DNA of 64,000 nt, from positions 108,374 through 172,373 of the forward strand of contig JBAZOO010000002.1 in the NCBI GenBank assembly GCA_041648735.1, given 5' to 3'. Positions 17,053-27,600 of this stretch are shown piece by piece (position 1 is the stretch's first letter; every line of letters begins with the position of its first letter). The position numbers and the translations under genes were made by a program. The DNA is from JBAZOO01 sp041648735 (GTDB lineage Bacteria; Verrucomicrobiota; Lentisphaeria; Oligosphaerales; CAITYL01). The notes under the pieces were generated by a model. It had not been told where the DNA came from. It searched no databases and saw nothing but the letters and a program-made list of their open reading frames with translations.

Positions 17053-18363
17053 ATGGCGCAAGTCTCAATAGGTCAAGTCGAGAATCTGGAGGAGCTCATA
17101 CGCGGACTGGAGTCCGTTCGTGAGTCTCTCGAGACTGCCTGCCGTGAGCAGATCGCGGCGGCGGAACGCCAATGCGCCGAGGCCTGGGATGAGATGCAGA
17201 ACAGCGAGAGCATGCTGGAACAGGCCAGTGAGGCAGAACAAGCGGCGCATCAGGCGTTGGCTGAAGCTCAGCAGGACTTGGGATCAGCGGAGAGCGCGCT
17301 CAGCGCAGCGCAATCTGCGCTGTCTGCTTGCGAGGCGCAGTCGCCAGATGAAGATGGTGACGTGCCCGACTGCTCTTCTGAGGAAGCCGACGTTGACGAT
17401 GTCGAGTCGGCTGTCCGGGAGGCGCAGGCCACCGTCGAGGCGGCGCAGGTGGAGCTGGACAAGGCTGTGGAAAATCGCCAACGGATGGAGCATCGCCTCG
17501 ATATCTCCAAGCAGGCATTGGCGATGGCGGAGCAGGTCTTCGATCAGACCCAGCACGAATGCGCAGGCCGGATGGGATCGGTGGGCACTTCCATTGATTC
17601 AGGTAGGGCACGGCTGGCCGCCGCACAGAGTGCCTTGGATGCCTACCTGGCAAGCAATCCGGCAGCCGCACGCTTCCACGAATGGCTTCACTGGCAACCT
17701 ACACAGGGGAAGCCCATCACGCCGGATGTCATTCGTGACCGCATGAACATCTCGCGGGAAGAGCAGCGACTATTGCAGGAATACCTCTACGACCGCAATG
17801 CCGCATACCGCAACATGGTAGACAAGTATCGCGGCGACTGGTCGGCTGCGAAGGGAGACGTCGAGCGCAACATCGTCAACAGAAACGCCCGCATCCACTT
17901 GAGTGGCGAGTATGCAGAGCAACTGGCCCGGCATGCACTCGCTCCCCTGGGCGGCAAGATCGAGACACAGGGGCGAACCCTGGTTGGTGATGAGGGGAGG
18001 TACACAAAGACGGACCTGATCGTGACCAACTTGCGGATCCCCGTCGTCCTTGGCCGCGGCGAAGGTATGGGAGCGCCAGTTGACGGGTCGTTGGCGTTTG
18101 AGGTGAAATGCGGCAAGGCGGATTACCTTTATGCGCAGAAGGACCACATGCTCTTCCAGGCAGAGGGTCATAAGCAAGCTGACGCTCACTGCACGCTGTG
18201 CTCGCGTGACATCCACGACCTGCCGCCCGAGAGGGAGAAGGAACTGCGCGATGCGTTGCGCGCCGCCGGGTCCCCTCTGGTTGGCATGATGCCAGCCAAG
18301 AACGACATAGACCATTCATGCCTCGCATTCATACAGCCGAAACAGGAGGGTGATCTGCAATGA
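17053..18363 (+). CDS. Coiled-coil protein with C-terminal PD-(D/E)XK-like nuclease domain
   Basis: A 436-residue protein. Residues 10-210 are a long Ala/Glu/Gln-rich coiled coil broken by an acidic Cys-containing loop (residues 97-118). Residues 285-430 resemble a restriction-endonuclease fold: KTDLIV (D near 320), FEVKCG (E-x-K near 348-350), then QAEGHKQAD. Two cysteines follow in CTLCSRD. The layout, helical trafficking-like N-terminus plus nuclease C-terminus next to a WXG100-like gene, recalls polymorphic-toxin or type VII effector architecture. It could equally be a structural subunit of the defence complex. No immunity gene is obvious. Confidence 0.6.
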   Translation: MAQVSIGQVENLEELIRGLESVRESLETACREQIAAAERQCAEAWDEMQNSESMLEQASEAEQAAHQALAEAQQDLGSAESALSAAQSALSACEAQSPDEDGDVPDCSSEEADVDDVESAVREAQATVEAAQVELDKAVENRQRMEHRLDISKQALAMAEQVFDQTQHECAGRMGSVGTSIDSGRARLAAAQSALDAYLASNPAAARFHEWLHWQPTQGKPITPDVIRDRMNISREEQRLLQEYLYDRNAAYRNMVDKYRGDWSAAKGDVERNIVNRNARIHLSGEYAEQLARHALAPLGGKIETQGRTLVGDEGRYTKTDLIVTNLRIPVVLGRGEGMGAPVDGSLAFEVKCGKADYLYAQKDHMLFQAEGHKQADAHCTLCSRDIHDLPPEREKELRDALRAAGSPLVGMMPAKNDIDHSCLAFIQPKQEGDLQ

Positions 18364-18692
18364 GAATACGACTCGCCGTAATCCCGCCTGATGATCTTGC
18401 CGACGTAATCCGTCTAACCGGCCACCTGCGCAACGCCGTCAACGCCGGGGACATGGATGTCGTGGAAGCCGCCACCGAGGAACTGCTGGCTATGACGGCC
18501 AAGACGCGCTCGGTAGACATCTCCGAGTCCGAATGGCGCAGCTTCCTGGCTGAAGTCAGGAGCAACAACGCAGCGTTCCAGTCCGACTATGTCGTTCCCG
18601 GAAATCTGTGCTCCCAGTTCTTTCCTGGTGAAACGACGGACGCAATGATTCTCCAGCTTCCGTTTGCTGAGCGGGAGGGCGATGATGTTTGA
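18360..18692 (+). CDS. Unknown small protein of the defence operon (110 aa)
   Basis: I do not recognise this family. The predicted product is soluble and mostly helical, starting MRIRLAVIPPDDLADVIRLTG and ending in an acidic EREGDDV. The ATG overlaps the preceding stop (ATGA), and the end overlaps the next gene by 11 bases, so it is clearly translated within the operon. Directly following the coiled-coil nuclease, it is a candidate immunity or regulatory partner; this is inference from position only. Confidence 0.7.
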   Translation: MRIRLAVIPPDDLADVIRLTGHLRNAVNAGDMDVVEAATEELLAMTAKTRSVDISESEWRSFLAEVRSNNAAFQSDYVVPGNLCSQFFPGETTDAMILQLPFAEREGDDV

Positions 18693-18912
18693 CGACGTAT
18701 TTGGAATCGTCGAACAGTGTACCGACACGTTTCGCGGCAGTGTGCGCGACACGTTCGGGGCATCCATCATTGCTGATGTGCTAGACCCTATTCGAGACCA
18801 GGTCGGCTTGCTCCGCTCCTTCAACGAGGAGTTTCAACGTCAATCTTTGGCTATTGGGCAGATTTTGCAGGAAGCTCGTTCAATGACCATTAGTGAGGGT
18901 TTTCGGCAATGA
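18682..18912 (+). CDS. Unknown small helical protein of the defence operon (76 aa)
   Basis: Not recognised. Starts MMFDDVFGIVEQC; the second half (RDQVGLLRSFNEEFQRQSL) looks like an amphipathic helix or short coiled coil. A GCGGGAGGG binding site supports the ATG at 18682 (18685 is equally possible). It overlaps both neighbours, the downstream one as ATGA with the FtsK-like gene. Small size and helical nature resemble the WXG100-like gene, but there is no central W-x-G. Confidence 0.65.
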   Translation: MMFDDVFGIVEQCTDTFRGSVRDTFGASIIADVLDPIRDQVGLLRSFNEEFQRQSLAIGQILQEARSMTISEGFRQ

Positions 18913-21900
18913 AGATGGGAAACGAACAGTCCGGAAAGTTCGCCGCTCGATTGGCTGGAGTTGCGGCAGACTATGATGCCGGGATCGCCCTTATTGACCG
19001 GGAGTTCGACGAGGCTTGTCGGCAGATTGACCAGTCCATCGGCAACATCCGTTGCGAATCTACCAAGCGCGTGGATCACTCCAAACGCGAGTATTCTCAG
19101 GAAACCACACTCCGCCAGCAAGCTGAATCAATTGAGCGAGAGATATCTAAACGTGAGATTGAAATCAGCGCCATCAATCGTGGGATTGCCGAAGTTGATG
19201 CATCCATCGGAGCGTTGACACAGCAAAAGAGGAGTCTTGAGCAACAGATACAGAACCGTTGGCTGATCGAGAGACTTGTCTACTTGTTCATAGACGACAG
19301 AGACAAGCAGCAATGCGCGACACTGCAAGCTGACCTCGATAAGCAAACAACTGACAAGGCGGCACTCGAAGAGACAAGACGAAAGCTCGAGTCCAAGCGC
19401 TCGGCGATGCTAAGCGAAAAGGCCGGTTTACAGACGGAGTTGAACAGCATTCGCCACAGACTGGTCGCATTGAGAGTGTCCGCCGAGAATGCAGATGCCC
19501 AAGCGACCCTCCTGGCAGAGAGAGGCAGGGAAGCAGAGGCACGCAGGCAATCGCGCAAAGAGAACCTCCTGAAAAGCATGTCCGCCGCGTGGAAGAGAGC
19601 ATCGGACGAAATCAGGTTGGAGTCGGAGCGCATTCGGCGACAGCAGCCGCCGTTCGTGTCCTTGCGCGGGGATGACTCATGCATCCCCACGCAACTGCCC
19701 CGCAATCTCTTCCTTGGGGATCAGGAGGTGTCATTCAAACACCTCCGCGGTCTGATTCCCCACGACATTCCGTTTCCGTTCGAACGCGCGCTTGTTCTGC
19801 CTGAGGACAATCAAGCGCAGCGACGGCTGGCACATCACGTCCTGCTTCGATTGCTGCAGGCCATCCCGCCAGGGCGACTTGAGCTTACACTCATTGATCC
19901 ACTCAAGCTGGGGCAGTCGTTCGCGCCCTTCTTGCCGCTCCTGAACGTAGAGCAGTTGATGCCGCAATGCCGTGTGCTCACTCGTGCGGACGAGATTGAG
20001 CAAATGCTCGGCAAACTGACGGACGAGACGGAAGATTTGATTCAACACAGGTTCAGGGGCAGGATTTCGAATTGGACTGAGTTCAATGAATCAAATGCTG
20101 ACAACCCACTGCGATACAAGGTAGTGCTTCTCTTCGATGTCCCCGAGCAGCTCTCTGATAAAAGCCTCTGGTATCTTGAACGTTTGGCCGAGAGTGGACC
20201 GCGTTGTGGAATCCTGCCCATCATCGCCGTGGACGGTCAGCGCATTGAGGACAGACGGTTCGAGAAACTGCGCGCAGCGCTGAGCCACTCGACCCACCGA
20301 CTGGATGCGTTTCTCCGTGTCACGGACACCCAGAAGGAAGCGCTGTCGTTCTCGTACCGACCGGAGGAGTGGCCACGGCAGGATGTCTTGGACGAATTCC
20401 TGTCGGCGCTGAGCCGGCGCTACGTCGAGGCCGGACGCTTCAGCAAGTCGTTTCCCGACCTGTGGGCCGAATATGCCAAGGGTGCCACAACGGTTGGCGG
20501 GTTCGACATCCCCATCGGCTGGACCCCCGCCGGAGAGATCGTGACGCTCACGCTCGGCGCGACGAACTCCGAACATCACGTGCTCTTGGCAGGGAAGACC
20601 GGTTCAGGGAAGTCCAACCTCCTCCACGTAATCATTCATTCGCTGTGCGAGAAGTATGCGCCACAGGAGGTCGACCTCTACCTCCTGGATTACAAGGAGT
20701 CCACGGAGTTTACGGTTTACGCAGCCCCACCGCTACCCCATGCACGGTTGGTCGCGACAGAAAGCGATCCGGAGTACGGGGTAACGGTTTTGCATCACCT
20801 TGTGGGTGAAATCGAGGCCAGGGCAAAGCTCTTCAAGTCCCTGGGAGTGCGTGACTTCGTTGAGTACCGGAACGCCCATCGGCAATCCCTTCCTCGAGTG
20901 CTTCTGCTCATCGACGAGTTCCAGGTCTTGTTCACTGAGGGACGGCAAGTGGCAGAATCGGCGGAGAAGCTACTCTCGCAGCTTCTCAAGCAAGGGCGAT
21001 CCTTCGGCATTCATGTCCTCCTGTCGACGCAGACGCTAAAGGGCATCAATGCGGTGTCGATGGGCTCTCTGATCTCCCAGTTGGGTTGCCGGGTTGCGCT
21101 GGCCTGCGGCCAGGAAGACTCCGCCATGATCCTTAGCGGAAACAACTGGGCTGCGGCAGATCTCAGGAGTCCACCCGAAGGCATCATCAATAACTCGAAC
21201 GGCGCGAAATCTGGGAACATCAAGTTCTTGATCCCGCTTGCGGAACGATCCCTTGGTATGGCTCATCTCCAAGAACTGGCAGACCGAGCCGCGAGGCGCG
21301 GCATCGAGAGCAAGGCCCGGGTCTTCGACGGTGCGAACCTGCCCCGCCGACCGGCGTACGGTGATTTCCATTCCAGCTGCGGTCAGGGCGACGCACTTCT
21401 CCTGGGCGAACGGCTGACCTTCACCGCCGACCCGCTATTCGTTCCCTTGGTCAATCGTCAGGCTTTCAATGTACTATTCAGCGGCTACGACGATCTGATC
21501 CACGATGGACTGCTCGCTTCGTCGCTGGCGAGCGTAGCGGCAGCCAGGGTATTCGATGAGATAGTCTACTTCAACGGGCGAGGCATTGAGCCTGGCAGAG
21601 GTTTTGGGGAGATCTCAGCAGTGCTGGGCGAACGGCTAAGTACTTTCAAGGATGCCAGCGATCTGCCGTTGCAGCAGATTGCGGACGCCCTCGGAAGCCG
21701 CCGCACGCTACTCATTATTGATGGTTTGGATGCTGAAAAAGCTTTGCATCCTACACAGACTTTCAGAGCACCGAAACCAGGCGAACCATTGACACCCGCC
21801 GATATCCTGAAGCGCATTGCCGAGGAAGGATCGCGAAAGGGAACATTCATCTTCGCGTTCATTGAGAACTGGAGAAGGTGCGCTGTTCCGTGCAAGGATC

Positions 21901-22088
21901 TGCTTAGCCTATTCGAGATGCGCGTCGCTTTCTGTATGAACGAGGACGACGCTGGCGCACTTGTCAGCGGAGGTATCGGCAAGTTCAAGGGCATCGAGAG
22001 GCCTAACCGGGCGGTGTTCGTCAACCGGATGACCAATGAGATTCACTGGTTTCGTCCATATGCTGCAACAACGGGGGCGGGAACATGA
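18909..22088 (+). CDS. FtsK/SpoIIIE-like multi-ATPase protein with coiled-coil N-terminus
   Basis: A 1,059-residue P-loop translocase-type ATPase. Residues 1-240 are coiled coil. A degenerate ATPase-like domain follows (about 270-490, no Walker A). The active FtsK-like domain comes next: Walker A GKTGSGKS near 561, Walker B LLLIDEFQ near 666, the STQTL sensor and the LACGQEDSAMILSG motif. A degenerate third domain lies near 800-1040. Two or three tandem ATPase domains recall EccC of type VII secretion and HerA/FtsK DNA pumps. No transmembrane segment is visible, so cytoplasmic DNA or protein translocation is more likely than secretion. ATGA overlaps at both ends. Confidence 0.85.
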   Translation: MKMGNEQSGKFAARLAGVAADYDAGIALIDREFDEACRQIDQSIGNIRCESTKRVDHSKREYSQETTLRQQAESIEREISKREIEISAINRGIAEVDASIGALTQQKRSLEQQIQNRWLIERLVYLFIDDRDKQQCATLQADLDKQTTDKAALEETRRKLESKRSAMLSEKAGLQTELNSIRHRLVALRVSAENADAQATLLAERGREAEARRQSRKENLLKSMSAAWKRASDEIRLESERIRRQQPPFVSLRGDDSCIPTQLPRNLFLGDQEVSFKHLRGLIPHDIPFPFERALVLPEDNQAQRRLAHHVLLRLLQAIPPGRLELTLIDPLKLGQSFAPFLPLLNVEQLMPQCRVLTRADEIEQMLGKLTDETEDLIQHRFRGRISNWTEFNESNADNPLRYKVVLLFDVPEQLSDKSLWYLERLAESGPRCGILPIIAVDGQRIEDRRFEKLRAALSHSTHRLDAFLRVTDTQKEALSFSYRPEEWPRQDVLDEFLSALSRRYVEAGRFSKSFPDLWAEYAKGATTVGGFDIPIGWTPAGEIVTLTLGATNSEHHVLLAGKTGSGKSNLLHVIIHSLCEKYAPQEVDLYLLDYKESTEFTVYAAPPLPHARLVATESDPEYGVTVLHHLVGEIEARAKLFKSLGVRDFVEYRNAHRQSLPRVLLLIDEFQVLFTEGRQVAESAEKLLSQLLKQGRSFGIHVLLSTQTLKGINAVSMGSLISQLGCRVALACGQEDSAMILSGNNWAAADLRSPPEGIINNSNGAKSGNIKFLIPLAERSLGMAHLQELADRAARRGIESKARVFDGANLPRRPAYGDFHSSCGQGDALLLGERLTFTADPLFVPLVNRQAFNVLFSGYDDLIHDGLLASSLASVAAARVFDEIVYFNGRGIEPGRGFGEISAVLGERLSTFKDASDLPLQQIADALGSRRTLLIIDGLDAEKALHPTQTFRAPKPGEPLTPADILKRIAEEGSRKGTFIFAFIENWRRCAVPCKDLLSLFEMRVAFCMNEDDAGALVSGGIGKFKGIERPNRAVFVNRMTNEIHWFRPYAATTGAGT

Positions 22089-22552
22089 TTCTCCATCTGG
22101 GCTGGGACACATCGGGCAGCATGGCGGAATGGGGGAAGACCCTGATCGCGCGAGGCGTGGTGCGAGCGATTGAGCAGTACCTGCGTCTCGGTTACGGGTG
22201 TGCGGAGCTGCGCCTGGTCGCTTGGGGAGACGTTGCGACAGTTGTCGAGTGGCAGCCGGACCACGAATTCCCTCCGGAAGTGCTGGTATGCAAAGGAGAG
22301 GCAAACGTCGGTGCCCTGATTGCCCATATTGCCAAGCAACCCATCGGCAAGATTGTGTTGCTCACCGATGGATTTTGGGCGCGGTCGGATGCAAGAGCTC
22401 TGAAACGTTGGAAGGATGGCTTGCCGGCGGACACAATCCGCCTTATCAGGATTGGTGCTGACTCCAATCCGCAGTTGAAGGGGGATGATGTCTTTCCTGC
22501 CGAGGGGTTGTTTGCCGCTCTGGACGGTTGGTTGGGGGGAGGCGCGGTATGA
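22085..22552 (+). CDS. VWA-domain protein C, short TerY-like
   Basis: A compact 155-residue VWA protein with an intact DTSGSM metal site near residue 8 and a second Asp in LLTDGFW. It lacks the GYW tail of the other two VWA proteins and the long central insertion. It directly precedes the PP2C and kinase genes, the position of TerY in TerY-P triads, so it may be the true TerY of this set. ATGA overlaps on both sides (with the FtsK-like gene and with the PP2C gene). Confidence 0.85.
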   Translation: MILHLGWDTSGSMAEWGKTLIARGVVRAIEQYLRLGYGCAELRLVAWGDVATVVEWQPDHEFPPEVLVCKGEANVGALIAHIAKQPIGKIVLLTDGFWARSDARALKRWKDGLPADTIRLIRIGADSNPQLKGDDVFPAEGLFAALDGWLGGGAV

Positions 22553-23268
22553 TTGTCTGGAGAAGTTTCGGAGCAAGCGTCATCGGGCCAGGGCACATCG
22601 CCGCCGGAAGCCCCAATCAGGATGCATGGGTGGGCTTTCACCATTTATGGGGCGATGGTATCGCGGTCTCCGATGGCCTCGGCTCTAAGCCGCTTTCCGA
22701 TTTTGGCAGTCGCGCCGCCTGCCTTGCTGTGGCTCGCGCTGTACATGCCTGCCGCAACATTGCCCTGTTGAACCAAGCAATCCTGGCTGACAGGATCAGG
22801 AGCAAATGGCTTGCCCTAATTGCCCCACTCGATCCGCGTGACTGTGCCGCAACTTGCCTGCTCGCATTTCGCCGCAACGACGGATTAGTCACCATGGGGA
22901 TGCTTGGCGATGGTCTCGCCGCGGCCGTGAAGGCGGATGGTTCTGTCGTGTCACTCGCAGATGACAAGTCGGAAGGGTTCTCCAACATCACGGTCGCGCT
23001 GTCGCCGAATGTGAACTCGAATGACTGGCGATGGCTGTCCATACCGGAAGATGAGTGTCACTCAATTGTCCTCTGTACCGACGGGGTCTCCGATGACTTG
23101 TCCGATGTGGATGGCTTTGTCAAGGAGCTCTCTGACGCGCATCGCGACCTCTCGTCGGTCTCGGCTGCGCGACGCGTCCGCGAGGCACTGACGAAGTGGC
23201 CGACACCGAAACACAGTGACGACAAGACCATCGCTTGCCTTTTTCGGCAGGAGGTGGCAGATGAGTAA
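22549..23268 (+). CDS. PP2C-family protein phosphatase (TerY-P triad)
   Basis: Metal-dependent Ser/Thr phosphatase of 239 residues. The PP2C metal-binding motifs are present: SPNQDAW (first Asp), AVSDGLGS, MLGDG, CTDGVSDDL and SDDKTIACL. No regulatory or membrane domain. Lies between a VWA gene and a kinase gene, overlapping both (4 and 8 bases), the arrangement defining the TerY-phosphorylation triad, where the phosphatase is thought to reverse the kinase. Confidence 0.92.
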   Translation: MIVWRSFGASVIGPGHIAAGSPNQDAWVGFHHLWGDGIAVSDGLGSKPLSDFGSRAACLAVARAVHACRNIALLNQAILADRIRSKWLALIAPLDPRDCAATCLLAFRRNDGLVTMGMLGDGLAAAVKADGSVVSLADDKSEGFSNITVALSPNVNSNDWRWLSIPEDECHSIVLCTDGVSDDLSDVDGFVKELSDAHRDLSSVSAARRVREALTKWPTPKHSDDKTIACLFRQEVADE

Positions 23269-24625
23269 GCATCAGGAGCCCCCGACCGCGAAACCGCTGG
23301 TCGATGACTACGGTAATATCCACTATCCCACAGAGGAGCTTGCGCGCGGCGGCCAAGGCGTTGTCTATCGCACGACGGATGCGGACCTGGCGATCAAGCA
23401 ACCTCTTGACGTTTCGGGAAACCCGGACAAGAACGCCAATTTGCGCGAGCGTTTCCAGAACATCCGCCTCCTGCCGTTGCCACCACGCGTTCAGGTCTCC
23501 CTACCGCTCGCCATCCTCCGCGATGAACCGGGCTATGTGATGCGCCTCTTGAACGGCATGCACCCGTTCAGCGTCTTTGATCTGAATGGAAAGACAAAGA
23601 GAGCACTTGCTGAAGAGATCGACAATAACCGCCTGGAACTTCCCAAGTGGCTCGCGGCCATTCCCGACAGGGACATGGCGTTGCGCCTGCACCACTATGC
23701 CAGAACGGGTTCGACGCGACGCCGTCTTTTCGCGCTCTCGAGATGCGCCTGCATTCTCGCTCGCCTCCATGCTGCGGGCCTGGTCTACGGCGACATCTCA
23801 CCGAACAACGTGTTTGTCGGCGAGGGGGAGTCGCGCGATGTCTGGCTAATTGATGCAGACAATCTGCGGCTTGAAATGAGTCAAGGCGGAGCTTCCGTCT
23901 ATACACCCCACTACGGTGCGCCGGAAGTCGTTCAGGGGCACGATCAAGCCCGCCCACGCACGGATTGCTGGGCTTTTGCAGTCTTGGCGTACAGCGCGCT
24001 CACGCTGTCCCATCCCTTCATCGGAAAGAAAGTCCTGGAGCCTGAAGATGACGAAGGTGGATGGGATGCCAACCCTGTGGAAGACGGAGCCCCTGCTGAC
24101 CTGGATGAACAGGCCTATGCGGGCTATCTGCCATTCATTGATGACGAGGAAGACGACAGTAACTCTGCGGTCACCTGCCCGCCGCTACCACGCAACCTCG
24201 TGGCAGGTCCGGGGCTCCGACAGCTTTTCCAAGAAACGTTCTCGCCGGGCAGGACACAGCCGCATCGCCGCCCATCAATGGCGTTCTGGGCATTGGAGTT
24301 GGCCAAGGCTTTCGACCAATCATTAACTTGCCCCGACTGCGTGATGAGCTATTTCGCCAACGATCACGTCAAATGCCCGTACTGCGATGCGCCGCGCCCC
24401 CCGTTCGCCCGCGCAAAGACACCTCGCTGGCAGCTCCTTGTTCCTGCTGATACCAGTGAATTCGCCCTGCCGCACCGTCTCTTCTGCTCATTCTCGCTTG
24501 AGCACAATGATGACGCTGAATACGAGGCCACGCTGGATTTCGCCAGAATGTCCGCGCAGCCGGTAAGGGGAACGAAACCATTCCCGCCGGAGCTATCAAT
24601 CCAATTTGTGGAGGCGGTGAAATGA
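23261..24625 (+). CDS. Protein kinase with C-terminal zinc ribbon (TerY-P triad)
   Basis: A 454-residue Ser/Thr-type kinase. The glycine loop ARGGQGVVY lies at residues 29-36, the catalytic Lys at 46 (AIKQ). The catalytic loop is YGDISPNNVF (Asp about 178) in place of HRDxxxxN, and the magnesium loop is DAD (about 198) in place of DFG. An APE-like GAPEV follows. Residues 357-380 form a zinc ribbon with two CxxC pairs (CPDC, CPYC), a hallmark of TerY-P kinases. ATG at 23261 has GGAGGTG upstream; a start further upstream would lie inside the PP2C gene. ATGA overlap with the helicase gene. Confidence 0.9.
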   Translation: MSKHQEPPTAKPLVDDYGNIHYPTEELARGGQGVVYRTTDADLAIKQPLDVSGNPDKNANLRERFQNIRLLPLPPRVQVSLPLAILRDEPGYVMRLLNGMHPFSVFDLNGKTKRALAEEIDNNRLELPKWLAAIPDRDMALRLHHYARTGSTRRRLFALSRCACILARLHAAGLVYGDISPNNVFVGEGESRDVWLIDADNLRLEMSQGGASVYTPHYGAPEVVQGHDQARPRTDCWAFAVLAYSALTLSHPFIGKKVLEPEDDEGGWDANPVEDGAPADLDEQAYAGYLPFIDDEEDDSNSAVTCPPLPRNLVAGPGLRQLFQETFSPGRTQPHRRPSMAFWALELAKAFDQSLTCPDCVMSYFANDHVKCPYCDAPRPPFARAKTPRWQLLVPADTSEFALPHRLFCSFSLEHNDDAEYEATLDFARMSAQPVRGTKPFPPELSIQFVEAVK

Positions 24626-27600
24626 AGTTTGCAGACATTCCCGCCAACATCCTCACCTTTCGTGTGAAGCAAACGGACGCACACACCGCCGCCCTGAGGG
24701 AGCAGCCGGTCTTTTCCGTTGCCCCTTGCCCGAGTCGTCCGGGAGAGTTTGAGATAGGTCTCAAGGACACTATCGCCATCGTGAAGCCAATGCCCGCCGC
24801 CAATGCCCGCCGCCTCAGTGACGAGTTATCCAGCGGCAGAGACTTCCTGGCGCAACTGGCCAACCCGGCTGCCGATGGCAGCATCGAAGTGCAGATTGCT
24901 CTTTTTTCCGGAGTCTGCCTGGACATGGGCGATGTCGAGGTCGGCATCGATGAGTATGTCGAGCAGGCATACCCCAAGATTGTCCGCCAGAGAGTATCAG
25001 GCAAGAGGCTCTATGAGGAACTCGCCACAGAGTGTTGCTACACTCACGGTGATCGACCGTATTTTTTCTTCTTTGCCGGACCCGCGATTGACAAAGCCCT
25101 GCGCGACACGGAACGCGCAGAGTTCGGCCATGCCCCGGAGGAAGCCCAGGCAGATGAAAATCAAGATCAGCTGGAAAATAAACCCGAAGATGCCCTGAAA
25201 GAACAGTCCTCGAACCGGCCGGAACCCAAGCGCGAGAATTCGTTTTGCATCACAGGCGACGGTCTGCGCTTTGTCGCTACCGAGACCGAACGCCCTGATG
25301 GAACGCCCATCTACATCGTCACGCGCATGACGAAGTTCAAGGCGGAACCGGACCGCGCACTGCGTCTCGCTAAAGGTCGGTTGACCTTTGTGGATTGGAC
25401 AAAGGCCGGTCAGATTCAAACGTCGACCCGGGCACAGATGTCGGCGCTTACGAGGGATGGCGGGAGCTATTTGAAAAAATGGGACGCGTTCGTTGATAAG
25501 GAAGGCGAACTTCTGCTCAAACGCGCTCGCGAAGTGGGTGCCATCCAGTATTGCGACATGGAACCCGGCCGCGATGAGAGGAAGGTAACGGTTCGCATCC
25601 CTCAAGCAGAAGACTCCGTATACGCCGCGCTTGAGGATAAGGCCAGGGATAAAGAATCGCTTGAGCTAGCTGATGAATTGCCGGAGTACCTGAAGAACCC
25701 ACAAATGACATTCGCCGAATTCACAAGTACTATCGACAAGGAAATGGAGGACGCGACGCTTGACGGTAAGCGAAAGAGTCGACGACGGGAAAGTCATGAG
25801 GATAACGATTCGTTAAAGATCATTGAATACGATGCTGTTGACAAAGAACTAACACTCGAAGCCGATCACCTGCCTCCGTCCGGCATGCTGATACTCTCTT
25901 TGCGTGGCCAGATCGCGCAAATCAAGCGGCGTTTGTACGCTCGCAGGGCCATCCTTGAAGGTCGCGACGCGAATGGACAGCTTGGCCCCCTGATCGAAGA
26001 CAAAGGCGTCACCATGCCAACCCGTGCGCCAAGCACGATCGAGCCGCTAAGCGCGTTCGTGAGCGACAGGGTGTTCAGCAATCCCCCAACCGAGATGCAG
26101 CGAAAGGCGATTGAAATCGCATTGAACACCCCGGATATCGCTCTAATTCAAGGTCCGCCCGGCACCGGCAAGACGACCGTCATCGCTGCGATCATCGAGC
26201 GCCTCAATGAACTTTCCGACAAACGCGGGAAAACCATCAAAGGCGTGGTGCTGCTGACCGGACTCCAGCACGACGCCGTCGAAAACATGATTGCCCGCCT
26301 CTCGCTCAACGGACTGCCTGTTCCCAAGTTTGGCAGACGATCCGGAGCAGATGAGGATGGGTTTACAGAGTTTGAGAAGAAATTGGAAGCGTGGTGCGAT
26401 GACCGGATTGTGGCGCTTCGAGAAAAGAATCCGAAAATCAAGGAGGTAGAACACGAGGAAGGAGTCAAGAATCTTTGCCTTCAATATCGCGATACGCCGA
26501 CAAGGGCTCTGGCTGCTAGGTTGGCGCAACACATAGCAGAACTTGGCGTTCGGATTCTCGGCGAGGAGTGTGCTCGTCGTGCCTCACAACTCGCACGGAA
26601 ACTGACGCGTGAGGAACAGTTCAACGCGAAGTCTGATCCGTTACTGGATGTCGTTCGACGCTTACGCCACCGCCCCGAAGCGTTCACCGACGATGGCCCG
26701 GACCGCGCGTCCGAAGTGCTTGACAACGAGGATTTGAAAGATATTCTCGATGCAGAGCAACGAGCATTACTTGAGACGGCAAGCCTGTGGAGTACTGGCG
26801 ACGGCATCCCGCCATTCCTGAACGAAATGATTCAATTGAAGAAGAGCCTGCTATCTCGCTTGACCACACCGCCCGTTTTCCGTGTGGAAAAGCAGAACGA
26901 TGAGATCGTCGCACTGGTAGACGAGGCGCTTAAGAGAATCCGGGAAACAGGTGTTTCTGCCAAAGATGCCAGATCCGCCGCGCTGGCGGAATTCCTGGCT
27001 GAGCTTGAAAGCAATCCATATGGGATGATGGACGCGGTATCGGATTACGCTTATGCCTTTGCAGCCACCTGTCAGCAGAGCGTCAACACCCAGATGCAAA
27101 GGCAAAAAGGAATCAGAAAAGTCGAGTCTCCAGAGCAGTTTCAGAAGCTTGAGTACGAGTACGTAATCGTGGACGAGGCCGCCCGTGTTACGCCCCCGGA
27201 TCTGATGGTGGCGATGGCGCAGGGGAAGAAGATCATTCTGGTTGGTGATCACCGTCAGTTGCCGCACATCGTTGACGAGAATGTGATCAAGGAGTTGACC
27301 GAAGGCGAGGAGGAAGATCTGCTTTCCCAGGAGGCAGGCTTCGAGCGCGATGAAGCTGGCTGGTCGAAGATCAGTCTGTTCGAGCACATGTTTGTCAACC
27401 GGTTACCTATGCTGGAAAAACAAGATGGGGTTCGCCGCCGTGTCACGCTTGACAAACAATACCGCATGCACACGCTTCTGGGAGATTTCGTCAGTCGCAA
27501 TTTCTATGAGCGGTTCGACAAGCCGGGGGCGAAATCGGAACGGTTTGACTCGGGAAGACCGGAAAGCGACTTCGTTCATAGCTTGCCGGACACAGATGGC

